Assembly (NCBI GenBank): GCA_963781555.1
Contig: CAWAGB010000008.1
Location: forward strand, 372,001-436,000
DNA length: 64,000 nt
From: JAICQM01 sp963781555
GTDB taxonomy: Bacteria > Chloroflexota > Limnocylindria > QHBO01
Direction of reading: 5' to 3'
Of the stretch, positions 32,256-41,130 are shown piece after piece. Numbering within the stretch: the first letter of the stretch is position 1; every line of letters starts with the position of its first letter. The notes beneath the pieces were generated by a model, which saw only the letters and a list, made by a program, of their open reading frames with translations, was not told where the DNA came from and searched no databases. A program made the translations under genes and the position numbers.

Positions 32256-33193
32256 AGCCATTCCGATTCCTCGCCGGCGCCACCGAGCCGGTCTCCGCGG
32301 CGGAGTTCCGCGAGCGCATCCGGCGGGCGGAAGCATTCGGTTTCGACACCCTCGTCTTTCCCGACCACGTGGTCCCGCAGCTGGCACCGGTGCCGGCGAT
32401 GGCGATCGTGGCCGCCGTGTCGGACACGCTGCGGGTGGCGCCCTTCGTCATCAACAACGACCTCCGCCACCCCGCCGTGCTGGGCCACGACCTGGCCACG
32501 CTCGACGTGCTCTCCGATGGGCGCCTCGACGTGGCCATCGGGGCGGGCTGGAACCGGCCCGAGTACGAGGCGATGGGTATTGCCTACGACACGCCGGGGA
32601 CGCGGGTCGACCGGCTGACCGAGGCAGTGACCGTGCTGAAGGGCTATTTCGCCGACGAGCCGTTCAGCTTCAGCGGCACCCACTACACGATCACCGAGCT
32701 CGACGGGCAGCCGAAGCCCGTCCAGCGGCCGCACCCGCCCTTCATGATCGGGGGCGGCGGACGCCGCGTGCTGAGCCTCGCCGGTCGGGAGGCGCAGATC
32801 GTGAGCCTCGCGCCGCGTGCCGGACCCGACGGGCGCGGCGAGAATGCCAGCCTCACCTGGGCGGCGACGGTCGAGAAGATCGGCTGGGTGCGCGAGGCGG
32901 CGGGGGAGCGGTTCGACGACCTGGAGCTCAACGTGTATCCGTCGCGGGTCGCGCCCCGCATCACCGACGACGCGCGCGCGGCGCTTCGCGAGGCGGCCGA
33001 CGAGATCGGCGCGCGATTCGGCACGCGGCCCGACGAGGGGGAGCTGCGCCACTCCCCGCACATCTGGATCGGGTCGCTCGACGAGCTCGTCGAGAAGGCG
33101 CAGCGCCTGCGTGCCGAGCTGGGCATCACCTCGCTCATGCTGGGCGAGGTGGACGAGCTGGCGCCGCTGGTTGCGCGCCTCGCCGGCACGTGA
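32252..33193 (+). CDS. LLM-class F420-dependent oxidoreductase (TIGR03621-like)
   Basis: 313 aa luciferase-like barrel. MKPFRFLAGATEPVSAAEFR and RAEAFGFDTLVFPDHV at the start, then GRLDVAIGAGWNRPEYEAMG, KPVQRPHPPFMIGGGGRRVL and LGITSLMLGEVDELAPLVAR. It resembles F420-dependent LLM proteins known from actinobacteria. Substrate unknown. GTG start overlapping the purD stop by four bases, placing it inside the purine operon; whether it has a metabolic link to purines is not evident. Confidence 0.9.
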   Translation: MKPFRFLAGATEPVSAAEFRERIRRAEAFGFDTLVFPDHVVPQLAPVPAMAIVAAVSDTLRVAPFVINNDLRHPAVLGHDLATLDVLSDGRLDVAIGAGWNRPEYEAMGIAYDTPGTRVDRLTEAVTVLKGYFADEPFSFSGTHYTITELDGQPKPVQRPHPPFMIGGGGRRVLSLAGREAQIVSLAPRAGPDGRGENASLTWAATVEKIGWVREAAGERFDDLELNVYPSRVAPRITDDARAALREAADEIGARFGTRPDEGELRHSPHIWIGSLDELVEKAQRLRAELGITSLMLGEVDELAPLVARLAGT

Positions 33194-33212
33194 CGCCGGT
33201 ATCCTTCCGCGC

Positions 33213-33707
33213 ATGACCGATCATCCCCGCGTCGCCGTCGTGTGCGGCTCGCGCTCAGACCTCACCACCCTCAAGGGCTGCTTCGATGTGCTCGACTCCT
33301 ACGCCATCCCCTGGGAGGCGAGCGTGATCAGCGCCCATCGCCAGGCCGACACCCTGCATTCCTACGTCGCCGAGGCGGAGGCGGCCGGGGTGGAGCTGTT
33401 CATCGGTGCGGCGGGGCTCGCGGCCCACCTCCCCGGCGTGCTTGCCTCGCTGACCGGGAAGCCGGTCATCGGGATTCCGCTCGACGGCGGGGCGCTCGGT
33501 GGCGCGGACGCGCTGTACAGTGTCGTGCAGATGCCGCCCGGAGTGCCGGTGGCGAGCGTGGCGATCGGCTCGGCCGGGGCGAAGAACGCGGGGCACCTGG
33601 CGGCGCGCATCCTTGCCCTCGGCGACCCGGAGGTGGCCTCGCGCGTGGCCGCCTTCCGCGACGAGCAGGCGGGAAAGGCGGAGGTCAGGATCGATCCCCG
33701 CGCTTGA
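33213..33707 (+). CDS. purE: N5-carboxyaminoimidazole ribonucleotide mutase
   Basis: 164 aa class I PurE. VAVVCGSRSDLTTLKGCFD, VISAHRQADTLHSYV (catalytic His in SAHR) and GAAGLAAHLPGVLASLTGKP are diagnostic. It moves the carboxylate on N5-CAIR to give CAIR. The partner PurK is not in this window. TATCCT (33200-33205) ends seven bases before the ATG; no Shine-Dalgarno, so it may have a leaderless transcript in addition to operon read-through. Confidence 0.96.
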   Translation: MTDHPRVAVVCGSRSDLTTLKGCFDVLDSYAIPWEASVISAHRQADTLHSYVAEAEAAGVELFIGAAGLAAHLPGVLASLTGKPVIGIPLDGGALGGADALYSVVQMPPGVPVASVAIGSAGAKNAGHLAARILALGDPEVASRVAAFRDEQAGKAEVRIDPRA

Positions 33708-33777
33708 CGCGCGGGGTGCGGTGGACGCCGCGCGGTAGCGGGCGGGTGGCCCTCGGGAGCTCACCCGCGCAGCGTCA
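33705..33777. terminator. Imperfect long inverted repeat between convergent purE and DUF1003 genes
   Basis: TGACGC at 33705-33710 (including the purE stop) pairs with GCGTCA at 33772-33777 (including the DUF1003 stop); inner arms GCGGGGTG and CACCCGCGC extend the stem with bulges. A shared bidirectional terminator is plausible. Confidence 0.45.
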
Positions 33778-34212
33778 GCGCCGCTGGTCGAGGCGCACCA
33801 TGATCCGCTTCTCGAGGGCCAGGATCTGCTCGTCGAGCCGCTGCACCCTGGCCAGGATCTCGGTGTTGCCGCGCAGCAGCTCCTCGTTCTGCCGCTCCTC
33901 CACGTCAGCCTCGCTGGCCGCGTGCTCGAGGGTCAGCCGGTCGCGTCGCGCCGCCCGATTCCCGGCCAGCAGGATCAGCGGGGCCGCGTAGGCCGCCTGC
34001 GTCGAGAACGCGAGGTTGAGGAGGATGAACGGGTACGGGTCGAAGTGGAACAGCAGCGCCACGTTGGCGGCGATCCACGCGACGACGATGACCGTCTGCA
34101 GGATGATGAAGCGCCAGCTGCCGAGGAAGCCGGTCACCGCGTCCGCGATCCGCGCGCCGAAGGGCGCATCGTCGAACATCTCGCGATTGACCGGATGGTG
34201 GCTCATGGACAT
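33775..34212 (-). CDS. DUF1003 membrane protein
   Basis: 145 aa. Two transmembrane helices: RFIILQTVIVVAWIAANVAL and the diagnostic DUF1003 block FILLNLAFSTQAAYAAPLIL then LAGNRAARRDRLTLEH. A C-terminal coiled coil (EILARVQRLDEQILALEKRI) follows. Related proteins include actinobacterial and cyanobacterial membrane proteins of unknown function. The ATG at 34212 has AAGGAGG eight bases upstream, one of the strongest ribosome-binding sites in the window. Confidence 0.9.
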   Translation of the reverse strand: MSMSHHPVNREMFDDAPFGARIADAVTGFLGSWRFIILQTVIVVAWIAANVALLFHFDPYPFILLNLAFSTQAAYAAPLILLAGNRAARRDRLTLEHAASEADVEERQNEELLRGNTEILARVQRLDEQILALEKRIMVRLDQRR

Positions 34213-34296
34213 GGGCTGGCCTCCTTGTGCGTGGCGTGACGGCGAGCATCCTCGCACCCTGACCCGACCGGGGCCTCGCTCTCGTACCATGGTCGC

Positions 34297-35595
34297 GTGA
34301 TCGACCGATACGCCCTGCCCGAGCTGCGCGACCTCTTCGGGGAGCGCCGAAAGCTGGAGCTGTGGCTGCGGATCGAGCTGCTGGCGACCGAGGCGCTGCA
34401 CCAGGCGGGAGTGGTGCCGGAGGCGGACTGGCAGCGGATCCAAGCGGCGGCCGGCGAGGTCGATCCGGAGCGCGCCCGCGAGATCGAGCGCGAGTCGCAG
34501 CACGACGTCATCGCGTTCCTGCGCAGCATCACCGAGCGGCTCGGGCCGGAGGGCCGTTGGCTGCATTTCGGCCTTACCAGCTCCGACGTGCTCGACACCG
34601 CCACCGCGGTGGTGCTTCGCGACGCGACGGCGGTGGTCGAGACCGAGCTGGCGCGGCTGGTGCAGGTCGTCGAGCGCCTCGCCCACCAGTACCGGACGAC
34701 GCCGATGGTCGGCCGCAGCCACGGCATCCACGCGGAGCCGATGACGTTCGGCTTCAAGGTCGCCGGCTGGTACGCGGAGCTCCGGCGCGACGGGGCCCGC
34801 CTCCAGCGGGCAGGCGTGGGCATCGCGGTCGGCAAGATCTCGGGTGCCGTCGGGACGCACGCCAACGTCAGCGCCGAGGTGGAGGCGCACGTCTGCCGCG
34901 AGCTCGGGCTGGAGCCCGACGCGGCCTCGACCCAGGTCGTCAGCCGCGACCGGCATGCCGAGCTGCTCACCGCGCTCGCCATCCTGGGCGGCACGCTGGA
35001 GCGCATCAGCATCGAGATCCGCCACCTCCAACGCACCGAGGTGGGGGAGGCGTTCGAGCCGTTCGGCGCCGGGCAGCAGGGCAGCAGCGCCATGCCCCAC
35101 AAGCGCAACCCCATCCTCGCCGAGCGGGTCAGCGGCCTGGCACGCCTGCTGCGCGCTGACGCGCTGGTTGGGCTCGAGAACATGGCCCTATGGCACGAGC
35201 GTGACATCAGCCACTCGAGCGCCGAGCGTTTCGTGTTCGAGCGCGCGCTGGGCGTCGCGGCGTACGCGACGCGCACCCTGGCCAGCCTGCTCGACGGGCT
35301 TGAGGTGGACGCGGACCGTATGCGCGCCAATCTCGAGCAGCTGGGTGGAATGGTCTACTCGGAGGCGCTGCTGCTGGCCATGATCCGCAAGGGTGCGGAC
35401 CGCCAGGCGGCGTACCGTCTCGTCCAGGGCGCGGCCAAGCGGGCGTGGGCTGGCGAGGCGAGCTTCGGCGACGCGCTGCGCGAGGACCCGGCTGTGGCCG
35501 AGTGGCTCGACGACGACGAGATCGCCGCTGCCATGGATCTCGAACACCACCTGGCCGGCATCGGGGCGTCGTACCGCGCCCTGGAGCTCGACTGA
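34297..35595 (+). CDS. purB: Adenylosuccinate lyase
   Basis: 432 aa fumarase/aspartase-superfamily enzyme. LHFGLTSSDVLDTATAVVLR, VGRSHGIHAEPMTFGFK (catalytic His) and the signature GSSAMPHKRNPILAERVSG (catalytic Ser) are clear. It cleaves SAICAR and adenylosuccinate, steps eight of IMP synthesis and two of AMP synthesis. GTG start; TACCAT (34285-34290) is six bases before it, suggesting a leaderless mRNA. Confidence 0.97.
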   Translation: MIDRYALPELRDLFGERRKLELWLRIELLATEALHQAGVVPEADWQRIQAAAGEVDPERAREIERESQHDVIAFLRSITERLGPEGRWLHFGLTSSDVLDTATAVVLRDATAVVETELARLVQVVERLAHQYRTTPMVGRSHGIHAEPMTFGFKVAGWYAELRRDGARLQRAGVGIAVGKISGAVGTHANVSAEVEAHVCRELGLEPDAASTQVVSRDRHAELLTALAILGGTLERISIEIRHLQRTEVGEAFEPFGAGQQGSSAMPHKRNPILAERVSGLARLLRADALVGLENMALWHERDISHSSAERFVFERALGVAAYATRTLASLLDGLEVDADRMRANLEQLGGMVYSEALLLAMIRKGADRQAAYRLVQGAAKRAWAGEASFGDALREDPAVAEWLDDDEIAAAMDLEHHLAGIGASYRALELD

Positions 35596-35618
35596 TCGAG
35601 CGAATGGAGCACTGACCG

Positions 35619-36587
35619 ATGCGTCGCTGGTTGGGTGGGGCATCCGGGGCGGCGCGCCTCGTGTCGAACCGGGGCGAGCTGTGGATCCCCGGCGCCCTGG
35701 CGGCGCTCGCGTTCATCGGCTGGCTGCCGCTGGCGCTGGCGATCGTGCCGCTCCCCGATGCCAGCGACCTCGAATTCTTCGGCGAGAACCTCTACTCGTC
35801 CGGCGCCTGGCCGTGGAACGTCCTGCTCCTGTCGATCGCGACCTTGTTCGGGATCCTGACGGTCTGCCTCGTCGGCGCGCTCGGCGAGTCGGCGCTCCAG
35901 CGTGGCCTGCGGCCGCTCCTCGACGAGCTGCCGGTGAGTGGAGAACGCCACGCCCCGGAGGAGACGCTCACCGGCGAGGCGGCGGTCACGTTCGTCGTAT
36001 TCCTCGTCGCCCTGCTGCCCGCCGCAGCTGCGGTGATGGGGCTCGCCACCGGCATCGCGACTGTTGCGCCCGGCGAATTCCAGTCGCCGGATATCGGCGG
36101 CCCGGTGCTGGTGCGGATCGCACGCGCGGTGGCGCCGCTCATCGCGCTCGTCCTCCTGCTCATCCTGCTGGGACAGGCCTTCGGCTCGAGCGCGCAGCGC
36201 CGGGCCGTGGGACCGCGCCCCCAGCCCCTGGCAGCCGCATTCGCGGACGCCGGGCGCGACCTGCGCCGTCGCCCGGTGGCGATGGTCGGCACGGCGCTCG
36301 TCTCACTCCTCGCGCTGGTGGCGCTGACCGTACTGGCCACCCTGCTGCTTCGCGTCCTGTGGGCGCCCATCGGGGCGGCGCTGCGCGGCGGTGAGCTGGC
36401 GAGCCCGCCAACCGCCCTGCTGCTGGTAGGCTTCGTGGCGATCTGGTTGTGCCTCGTCCTGGCCGCCGGAGCGCTCCACGCGTGGGCATCAGCCTGGTGG
36501 TCGCTCGAGCTGCGGCATCGGCCGGCGCCGCCGGAGCTGCCGAAGCAACCGGTCGCCACCGATCCTGGAGCCCGCGCACCCTCATGA
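35619..36587 (+). CDS. Membrane protein of unknown function
   Basis: 322 aa with about six hydrophobic helices: GALAALAFIGWLPLALAIVP, NVLLLSIATLFGILTVCLVG, TFVVFLVALLPAAAAVMGLA, IALVLLLILLGQ, and two near the C-terminus. An internal soluble stretch (RPLLDELPVSGERHAPEE) separates helices 2 and 3. No family recognised; it could be a DUF-type integral membrane protein. It sits between purB and mgtC, with its stop overlapping the mgtC ATG by three bases. Its ATG is the end of a GACCGATG octamer. Confidence 0.75.
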   Translation: MRRWLGGASGAARLVSNRGELWIPGALAALAFIGWLPLALAIVPLPDASDLEFFGENLYSSGAWPWNVLLLSIATLFGILTVCLVGALGESALQRGLRPLLDELPVSGERHAPEETLTGEAAVTFVVFLVALLPAAAAVMGLATGIATVAPGEFQSPDIGGPVLVRIARAVAPLIALVLLLILLGQAFGSSAQRRAVGPRPQPLAAAFADAGRDLRRRPVAMVGTALVSLLALVALTVLATLLLRVLWAPIGAALRGGELASPPTALLLVGFVAIWLCLVLAAGALHAWASAWWSLELRHRPAPPELPKQPVATDPGARAPS

Positions 36588-37075
36588 ACGCCCTCGACGC
36601 CGGCACCGAGCTCGACCTGACCATGCGCCTGATCGCGGCCCTGGTGCTCGGCGGCGTCATCGGCTGGGAGCGGGAGCTGCAGCGCATGCCGGCCGGCTTC
36701 CGCACCCACGCCCTCGTTTCGCTGGGCGCGGCCATCTTCACCGTCGTCAGTGCCTACGGCCTGACCGGCCCGCAGTCGGATCCGACGCGCATCGCCGCCC
36801 AGATCGTGTCCGGGGTCGGCTTCCTCGGCGGCGGCGCGATCCTCCATCACGGCGGGACCGTCCGCGGCCTCACCACCGCGGCATCGCTGTGGGCGGTCGC
36901 CGCGGTCGGCATGGCCGCCGGCGCGGGCCTCATGATCATGGCCGCGGTGAGCACCATCCTGGTGATCGTGGGCCTCGAGGTCTTCGATCGCTTCGAGCGG
37001 ATGCTCAAGCGCCGTCTCGACATCCCCCAAAAGGTCCGCAGCCCGCGGGCCGACGAACCCGAAGGTGGCGACTGA
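36584..37075 (+). CDS. MgtC/SapB family membrane protein
   Basis: 163 aa. The MgtC signature is complete: MRLIAALVLGGVIGWERELQ, RMPAGFRTHALVSLGAAIFT, RIAAQIVSGVGFLGGGAILH and VRGLTTAASLWAVAAVGMAA. Four to five helices, no C-terminal ACT-like extension. The family inhibits F-type ATP synthase or affects Mg2+/phosphate homeostasis in pathogens; the role in this organism is unknown. ATGA overlap with the previous gene, and purC begins one base after its stop. Confidence 0.93.
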   Translation: MNALDAGTELDLTMRLIAALVLGGVIGWERELQRMPAGFRTHALVSLGAAIFTVVSAYGLTGPQSDPTRIAAQIVSGVGFLGGGAILHHGGTVRGLTTAASLWAVAAVGMAAGAGLMIMAAVSTILVIVGLEVFDRFERMLKRRLDIPQKVRSPRADEPEGGD

Positions 37076-37076
37076 C

Positions 37077-37986
37077 ATGACCGACACGCTCCTCCACACC
37101 GAGATTCCCGGCCTGCCGCTCATCCATCGCGGGAAGGTCCGCGAGACGTACGCGGTCGGCGACGACCGGCTGTTGCTGGTTGCGACGGATCGCCTCTCCG
37201 CCTTCGACGTGGTCTTCGAACAGCCGATCCCGGACAAGGGCCGCATCCTCACCCAGCTCTCCGCGTGGTGGTTCGACCGGCTGGCCGACCTGGGACCGAC
37301 CCACTTCCTGTCGACTGACGGACGCCGACTGCCACCCGAGGCGCGGATGCCGCAGCTGGCCGGCCGCACGACGCTCGCGCGGCGCGCAGAGCGGGTGGAT
37401 GCCGAATGCGTGGTGCGCGGCTACCTGGCCGGCTCCGGCTGGGCGGAGTACCAGCGCACCGGCGACGGTGTGCGGGCACGCCTGCCGCCGCGATGAAGGA
37501 GGCGGGCAAGCTTCCGGAGCCGATCTTCACGCCGTCGACCAAGGCTGAGCAGGGACACGACGAGAACATCAGCCGGGCCCAGCTGGCGGACATGGTCGGC
37601 GCCGAGCTGGCCACGCAGCTGGAGGAGCGATCCCTGGCCATCTACCGCGCCGGGCGCGGAGATCGCCGAACGCGCCGGCCTCATCCTGGCCGACACGAAG
37701 TTCGAGTTCGGCTGGATCGACGGCGAGCTGGCCTTGATCGACGAGGTGTTCACCCCGGACTCATCGCGGTTTTGGGACGCCGAGCTCTACGCGCCGGGCG
37801 CCTCGCCGCCGAGCTTCGACAAGCAGTACGTCCGCGACTTCGTGGCAGGCAGTGGGTGGAACAAGGAGCCGCCGGCGCCGACCCTGCCCGACGAGGTCAT
37901 CGCCGGCACGCGCGAGCGCTATGTCGACCGCCTACGAGCGGCTGACCGGCACGCCCTGGGGCACAGGGCAGGACGCGGCACCGTGA
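37077..37986 (+). CDS. purC: SAICAR synthetase, interrupted by three single-base frameshifts
   Basis: All parts of PurC are present but in three frames. Frame A (37077-37490): HRGKVRETYAVGDDRLLLVA and ATDRLSAFDVVFEQPIPDKG. Then one base is missing near 37490; frame B: KLPEPIFTPSTKAEQGHDEN. An extra G near 37655 gives frame C: LADTKFEFGWIDGELALIDE and FDKQYVRDFVAGSGWNKEPP. An extra C near 37928 leads to AYERLTGTPWGTGQD and the stop at 37986. The catalytic sequence is otherwise intact, so sequencing error is likelier than decay. It joins aspartate to CAIR. Confidence 0.92.
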
Positions 37987-38269
37987 GCTGGCTCGCCGAG
38001 GTGCACGTCAGCCTCAGGAGCGGCATCGCCGACCCGGAGGGGACCACCATCGCCGGCGGGCTGCGCTCCCTCGGCTACGCGACCGTCGCCGAGGTGCGAG
38101 CCGGTAAGTCGCTGCGCATCACGTTCGAGGCTGAGGATCACGCCGCCGCGGAGACGACTGTCGCCGACATGTGCCGTCGCCTCCTCGCCAACCCGGTGAT
38201 GGAGGTCGCCACCTGGGAGTTGCGCGCCGACGAGACGCCGGGCGCGGACGAGGCGATCCCGCGCGCTGA
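37983..38269 (+). CDS. purS: FGAM synthase subunit PurS (3' end uncertain)
   Basis: A GTG at 37983 overlaps the purC stop (GTGA). The small subunit reads VHVSLRSGIADPEGTTIAGG, LRSLGYATVAEVRAGKSLRI and VADMCRRLLANPVMEVATWE, about 80 residues, as expected for PurS. The frame then runs without stop into purQ; a stop in another frame at 38267-38269 suggests one more indel between about 38220 and 38265. PurS bridges PurQ and PurL in the three-part FGAM synthase, which this cluster encodes completely. Confidence 0.85.
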
Positions 38270-38287
38270 GGCGCGCCGCGCATCAGC

Positions 38288-38994
38288 GTGGTCGTCTTCC
38301 CCGGCACGTGGAGCGAGCGCGACTTCGCCCATGTGGCCGAGGTCATCGGCTGGCAGGCAGACCTGGTGTGGCACGCCGAGACGCGATCTCGGCACAGCCG
38401 GACGCGGTGGTCCTGCCCGGCGGCTTCGCTCACGGTGACCACCTCCGAACCGGGGCCATCGCGCGCTTCTCGCCCATCATGCGGGCCGTCGAGGCCTTCG
38501 CCGGGGCCGGCGGCCCGGTCCTCGGCTCATGCAACGGCTTCCAGATTCTCTGCGAGGCAGGCCTGCTCCCCGGCGTGCTGCTGCGCAATGACCACCTCGA
38601 GTTCCGCTGCGACTGGCAGACGCTGCGCGTCGAGGCGGGTGACGGTCCCTGGCTCGGCGACCTCGCAGCGGGCGAGGTGATCAGCCTGCCGATCTCGCAT
38701 GGCGAGGGGCGCTACCACGCCGATGCCGCAGTCCTCGACGCGCTCGAGGCCAATGGCCAGGTGGCGCTGCGCTACGCGCTGCCGGACGGCACCGTGGCGG
38801 CCGAGGCGAACCCGAACGGGTCGCTGCGCGGTATCGCCGGGGTTACCAATGGCCGTGGCAATATCCTCGGCCTGATGCCGCACCCGGAGCGCGCTGCCGA
38901 GGACGAGATCGGCGGCGTGGATGGGCTCCGCCTGTTCCGGTCCATCGCGACGTGGCTGACCCGGCAGCCGGCCGTCGTCGAGCGTCGGCTATGA
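38288..38994 (+). CDS. purQ: FGAM synthase glutaminase subunit PurQ, one frameshift
   Basis: The first part (VVVFPGTWSERDFAHVAEVI) and the rest (QPDAVVLPGGFAHGDHLRTG onward) are in different frames, joined by a single missing base near 38388. The class I amidotransferase Cys is in GPVLGSCNGFQILCEAGLLP; the catalytic His-Glu pair is in LMPHPERAAE. About 235 aa when joined. Ammonia from glutamine is passed to PurL. The true start may be slightly upstream (RISVVVFPG), lost to another indel. Confidence 0.9.
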
Positions 38995-39036
38995 TCACCC
39001 TCGCCCAGTTCGCCCGCTGAGGAGGCACAACGCCCG

Positions 39037-40344
39037 ATGATGAACGACGAGCGGGACCGCCGCGACGAGGACCTCGGACAGCCGTCCGAGACCCAGCCCG
39101 ATGCGGACGGGTCGACCCAGGAATGGCCCGTCGCCTCCGATCCTGCGCGCGCCCAGGAGACGGCGCCCGACCCGGCCACCGAGCCCCCGGCGGATCGCGG
39201 GCCGCGCAGGGCGAATTCGAGACTCCACCGCCCAGCGCCGATGCGTGGCCGGAGAATGATGCGTCGCGCGAGGCGTGGCCGACCGAACCGCCCGCTGCCG
39301 GCTCCGGCGACGCCGACACGGCCGACCCGCGCGCCCGAGCGCAGTGACGAGCGCGCCTGGAGGCGGAAGCCCCGGCCGCCGAGGTGACACCTGGCCGCCC
39401 GCGGAGCGTACACCGAGCGCGCCGACGACACGCCGGCCGAGCAGCACCCGCCATCGGAGGCCGAGGCGTACGCGCCACCCGTCGACCCGCCGCCGTGCCA
39501 GCGGACGGCACCGACGCGATGGCCGCCGCCGGCGCAACGCCCCGCGCACAGCGTCCCCGCCGCCAGCGAGATGGGCGAGAGCACGCAGTGTCCGCGCTGC
39601 GGGACCGAGAACCGGCCGGGCCTGGCGTTCTGCCGCAACTGCGGGCAGCGCCTCGTGGCGGCGGGCGTGGCCGCCACCGTCGAGCGGCCCGGCACCCCCG
39701 AGGGGACGATGCGCCTGCCCGCGCTGCGGCACGCACAACCGCGCCGGCGTGGCCTTCTGCCAGAACTGCGGCGCCAACCTGCGGGCGGCCGCGACACCCG
39801 GCTACGTCCCGCCCGCCGCTGGGCAGGCGGCAGCCGACCAGCCGGCGACCGTCGTGGTAGACGACGCCGCGCGGGCCGTGCTGGGACCCATCGTGCTGCT
39901 CATCGGGGCGGCGGGGATCGTGGCGGGCTGGCTGCTGCCGTTCCCGTACGGCAGCGGGACCTCGCTGTTCGACCGCGCCTTCGGCAGCCGGCGGCTACGG
40001 CGCCTCGTTCTGGAGCGCCTATCCCGATGTCACCGGCGGGCTGGCCGACCAGGCCTACTTCGGGTTCGCCGCCCCCGTCGCCGATCTTCGCGGCCCTGCT
40101 GCTGGTGCTCGTGATCGCGGGCTTGGTGCGGGCCCGACCCGGCATGCTCCAGGGGATCGGCCTGATCATCTCGCTCGTCTGGGCGATCGGCCTCGCCGCC
40201 CTCTTCGTGCTGGTCGAGGTGCTCGGCAATGCCGGCGGCCCGATCACCGAGCTGCTGCGCGCGCTGACGCCCGGCGGCATCATCTTCTTCCTCGCGTCGC
40301 TGATCGTGCTGATCGGGACGCTCACCCGCTTCGCACGGAGCTGA
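39037..40344 (+). CDS. Double zinc-ribbon membrane protein, several frameshifts
   Basis: ATG 39037 has GAGGAGG upstream. A Pro/Ala/Glu-rich disordered N-terminus (frames change at least three times between 39200 and 39500) leads to two zinc ribbons, QCPRCGTENRPGLAFCRNCG and, one frame over, CPRCGTHNRAGVAFCQNCGA. Then come LGPIVLLIGAAGIVAGWLLP and, after another shift near 40000, three helices (LLLVLVIAGLVRARPGMLQG, LVWAIGLAALFVLVEVLG, IIFFLASLIVLIGTL). Rebuilt, it is one protein of roughly 430 aa. Function unknown; zinc-ribbon membrane proteins of this layout are common in Chloroflexota. Confidence 0.75.
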
Positions 40345-40353
40345 CGACGACCC

Positions 40354-41102
40354 ATGGCGACACGCTTCTGCGGCAACTGCGGGACCGAGGTCGACGACGA
40401 CGCGTCGTTCTGCCCGTCCTGCGGCCGTGCCATCGACCCGGCGGGTCGGGAGCGGCTCTGCCGGCCAGACCGCGGCCGATCCCCGCCGCGCCCGCATGGC
40501 CCGAGCCCGGCTCGCGAGCCGGAGCCCGGAGCCTGAGGCCGCCCGCGGCGCCAGCCGAACCCACCCAGCCACCCGCCGCGCGAGCGCGACGAGCCGCAGC
40601 CAGAGCCCCGAGCCGAGGCGCCTCCACCGAGCGCGCCACCACCATCCGGTCATCGGCCGCGCGGCCGGGGCTATCCCCGACGCGGCAACCCGCCCGCGCC
40701 ATCGGCGGCACCCAGATCGACCTGCCCATCACCTGGCCGGTGACGATGTCCGGCTGGCTCATCGGTGGCGGCGCGTTCGTGGCCGCGATCGGATTCCTGG
40801 CCGACCTGTTCGCCTTTCGCGGGGCCGGCAGCGCGGTCAGCATCATCCTTCTGCTCCTCACCCTCGGCATCGCGGCAACCGTCTTCCTGAGCGCGACCGT
40901 GCCTGCCGTTCCGCACCTGCGCCTCGCCACGCTGTGCATCGTGTTCATCGCCTTCGGCATCGCACTCGACCGCCTTGGTTTCAACGCGGCCGGCTTCGGA
41001 ACCCTCTTCGTCCTGCTTGGTGCGGGGGCAGCCGCCGCCGGCGCTGTGATCCTCGAGGTCGGGCGCGACCAGCCGATGGCAGGTCCCATGGACCGGCGCT
41101 GA
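40354..41102 (+). CDS. Zinc-ribbon membrane protein, frameshifted
   Basis: It starts MATRFCGNCGTEVDDDASFC followed by PSCGRAID, a zinc ribbon. A Pro/Glu/Arg-rich linker with at least two frame changes (about 40445 and 40600-40700) leads into the open frame at ~40700-41102: ITWPVTMSGWLIGGGAFVAA, GSAVSIILLLLTLGIAATVF, LRLATLCIVFIAFGIALDRL and a final helix GTLFVLLGAGAAAAGAVILE. About 245 aa rebuilt. It follows the other zinc-ribbon gene by nine bases and precedes purL; no link to purines is known. Confidence 0.72.
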
Positions 41103-41130
41103 GCGCGACCGACTCGCTCCCCATCGGCGC

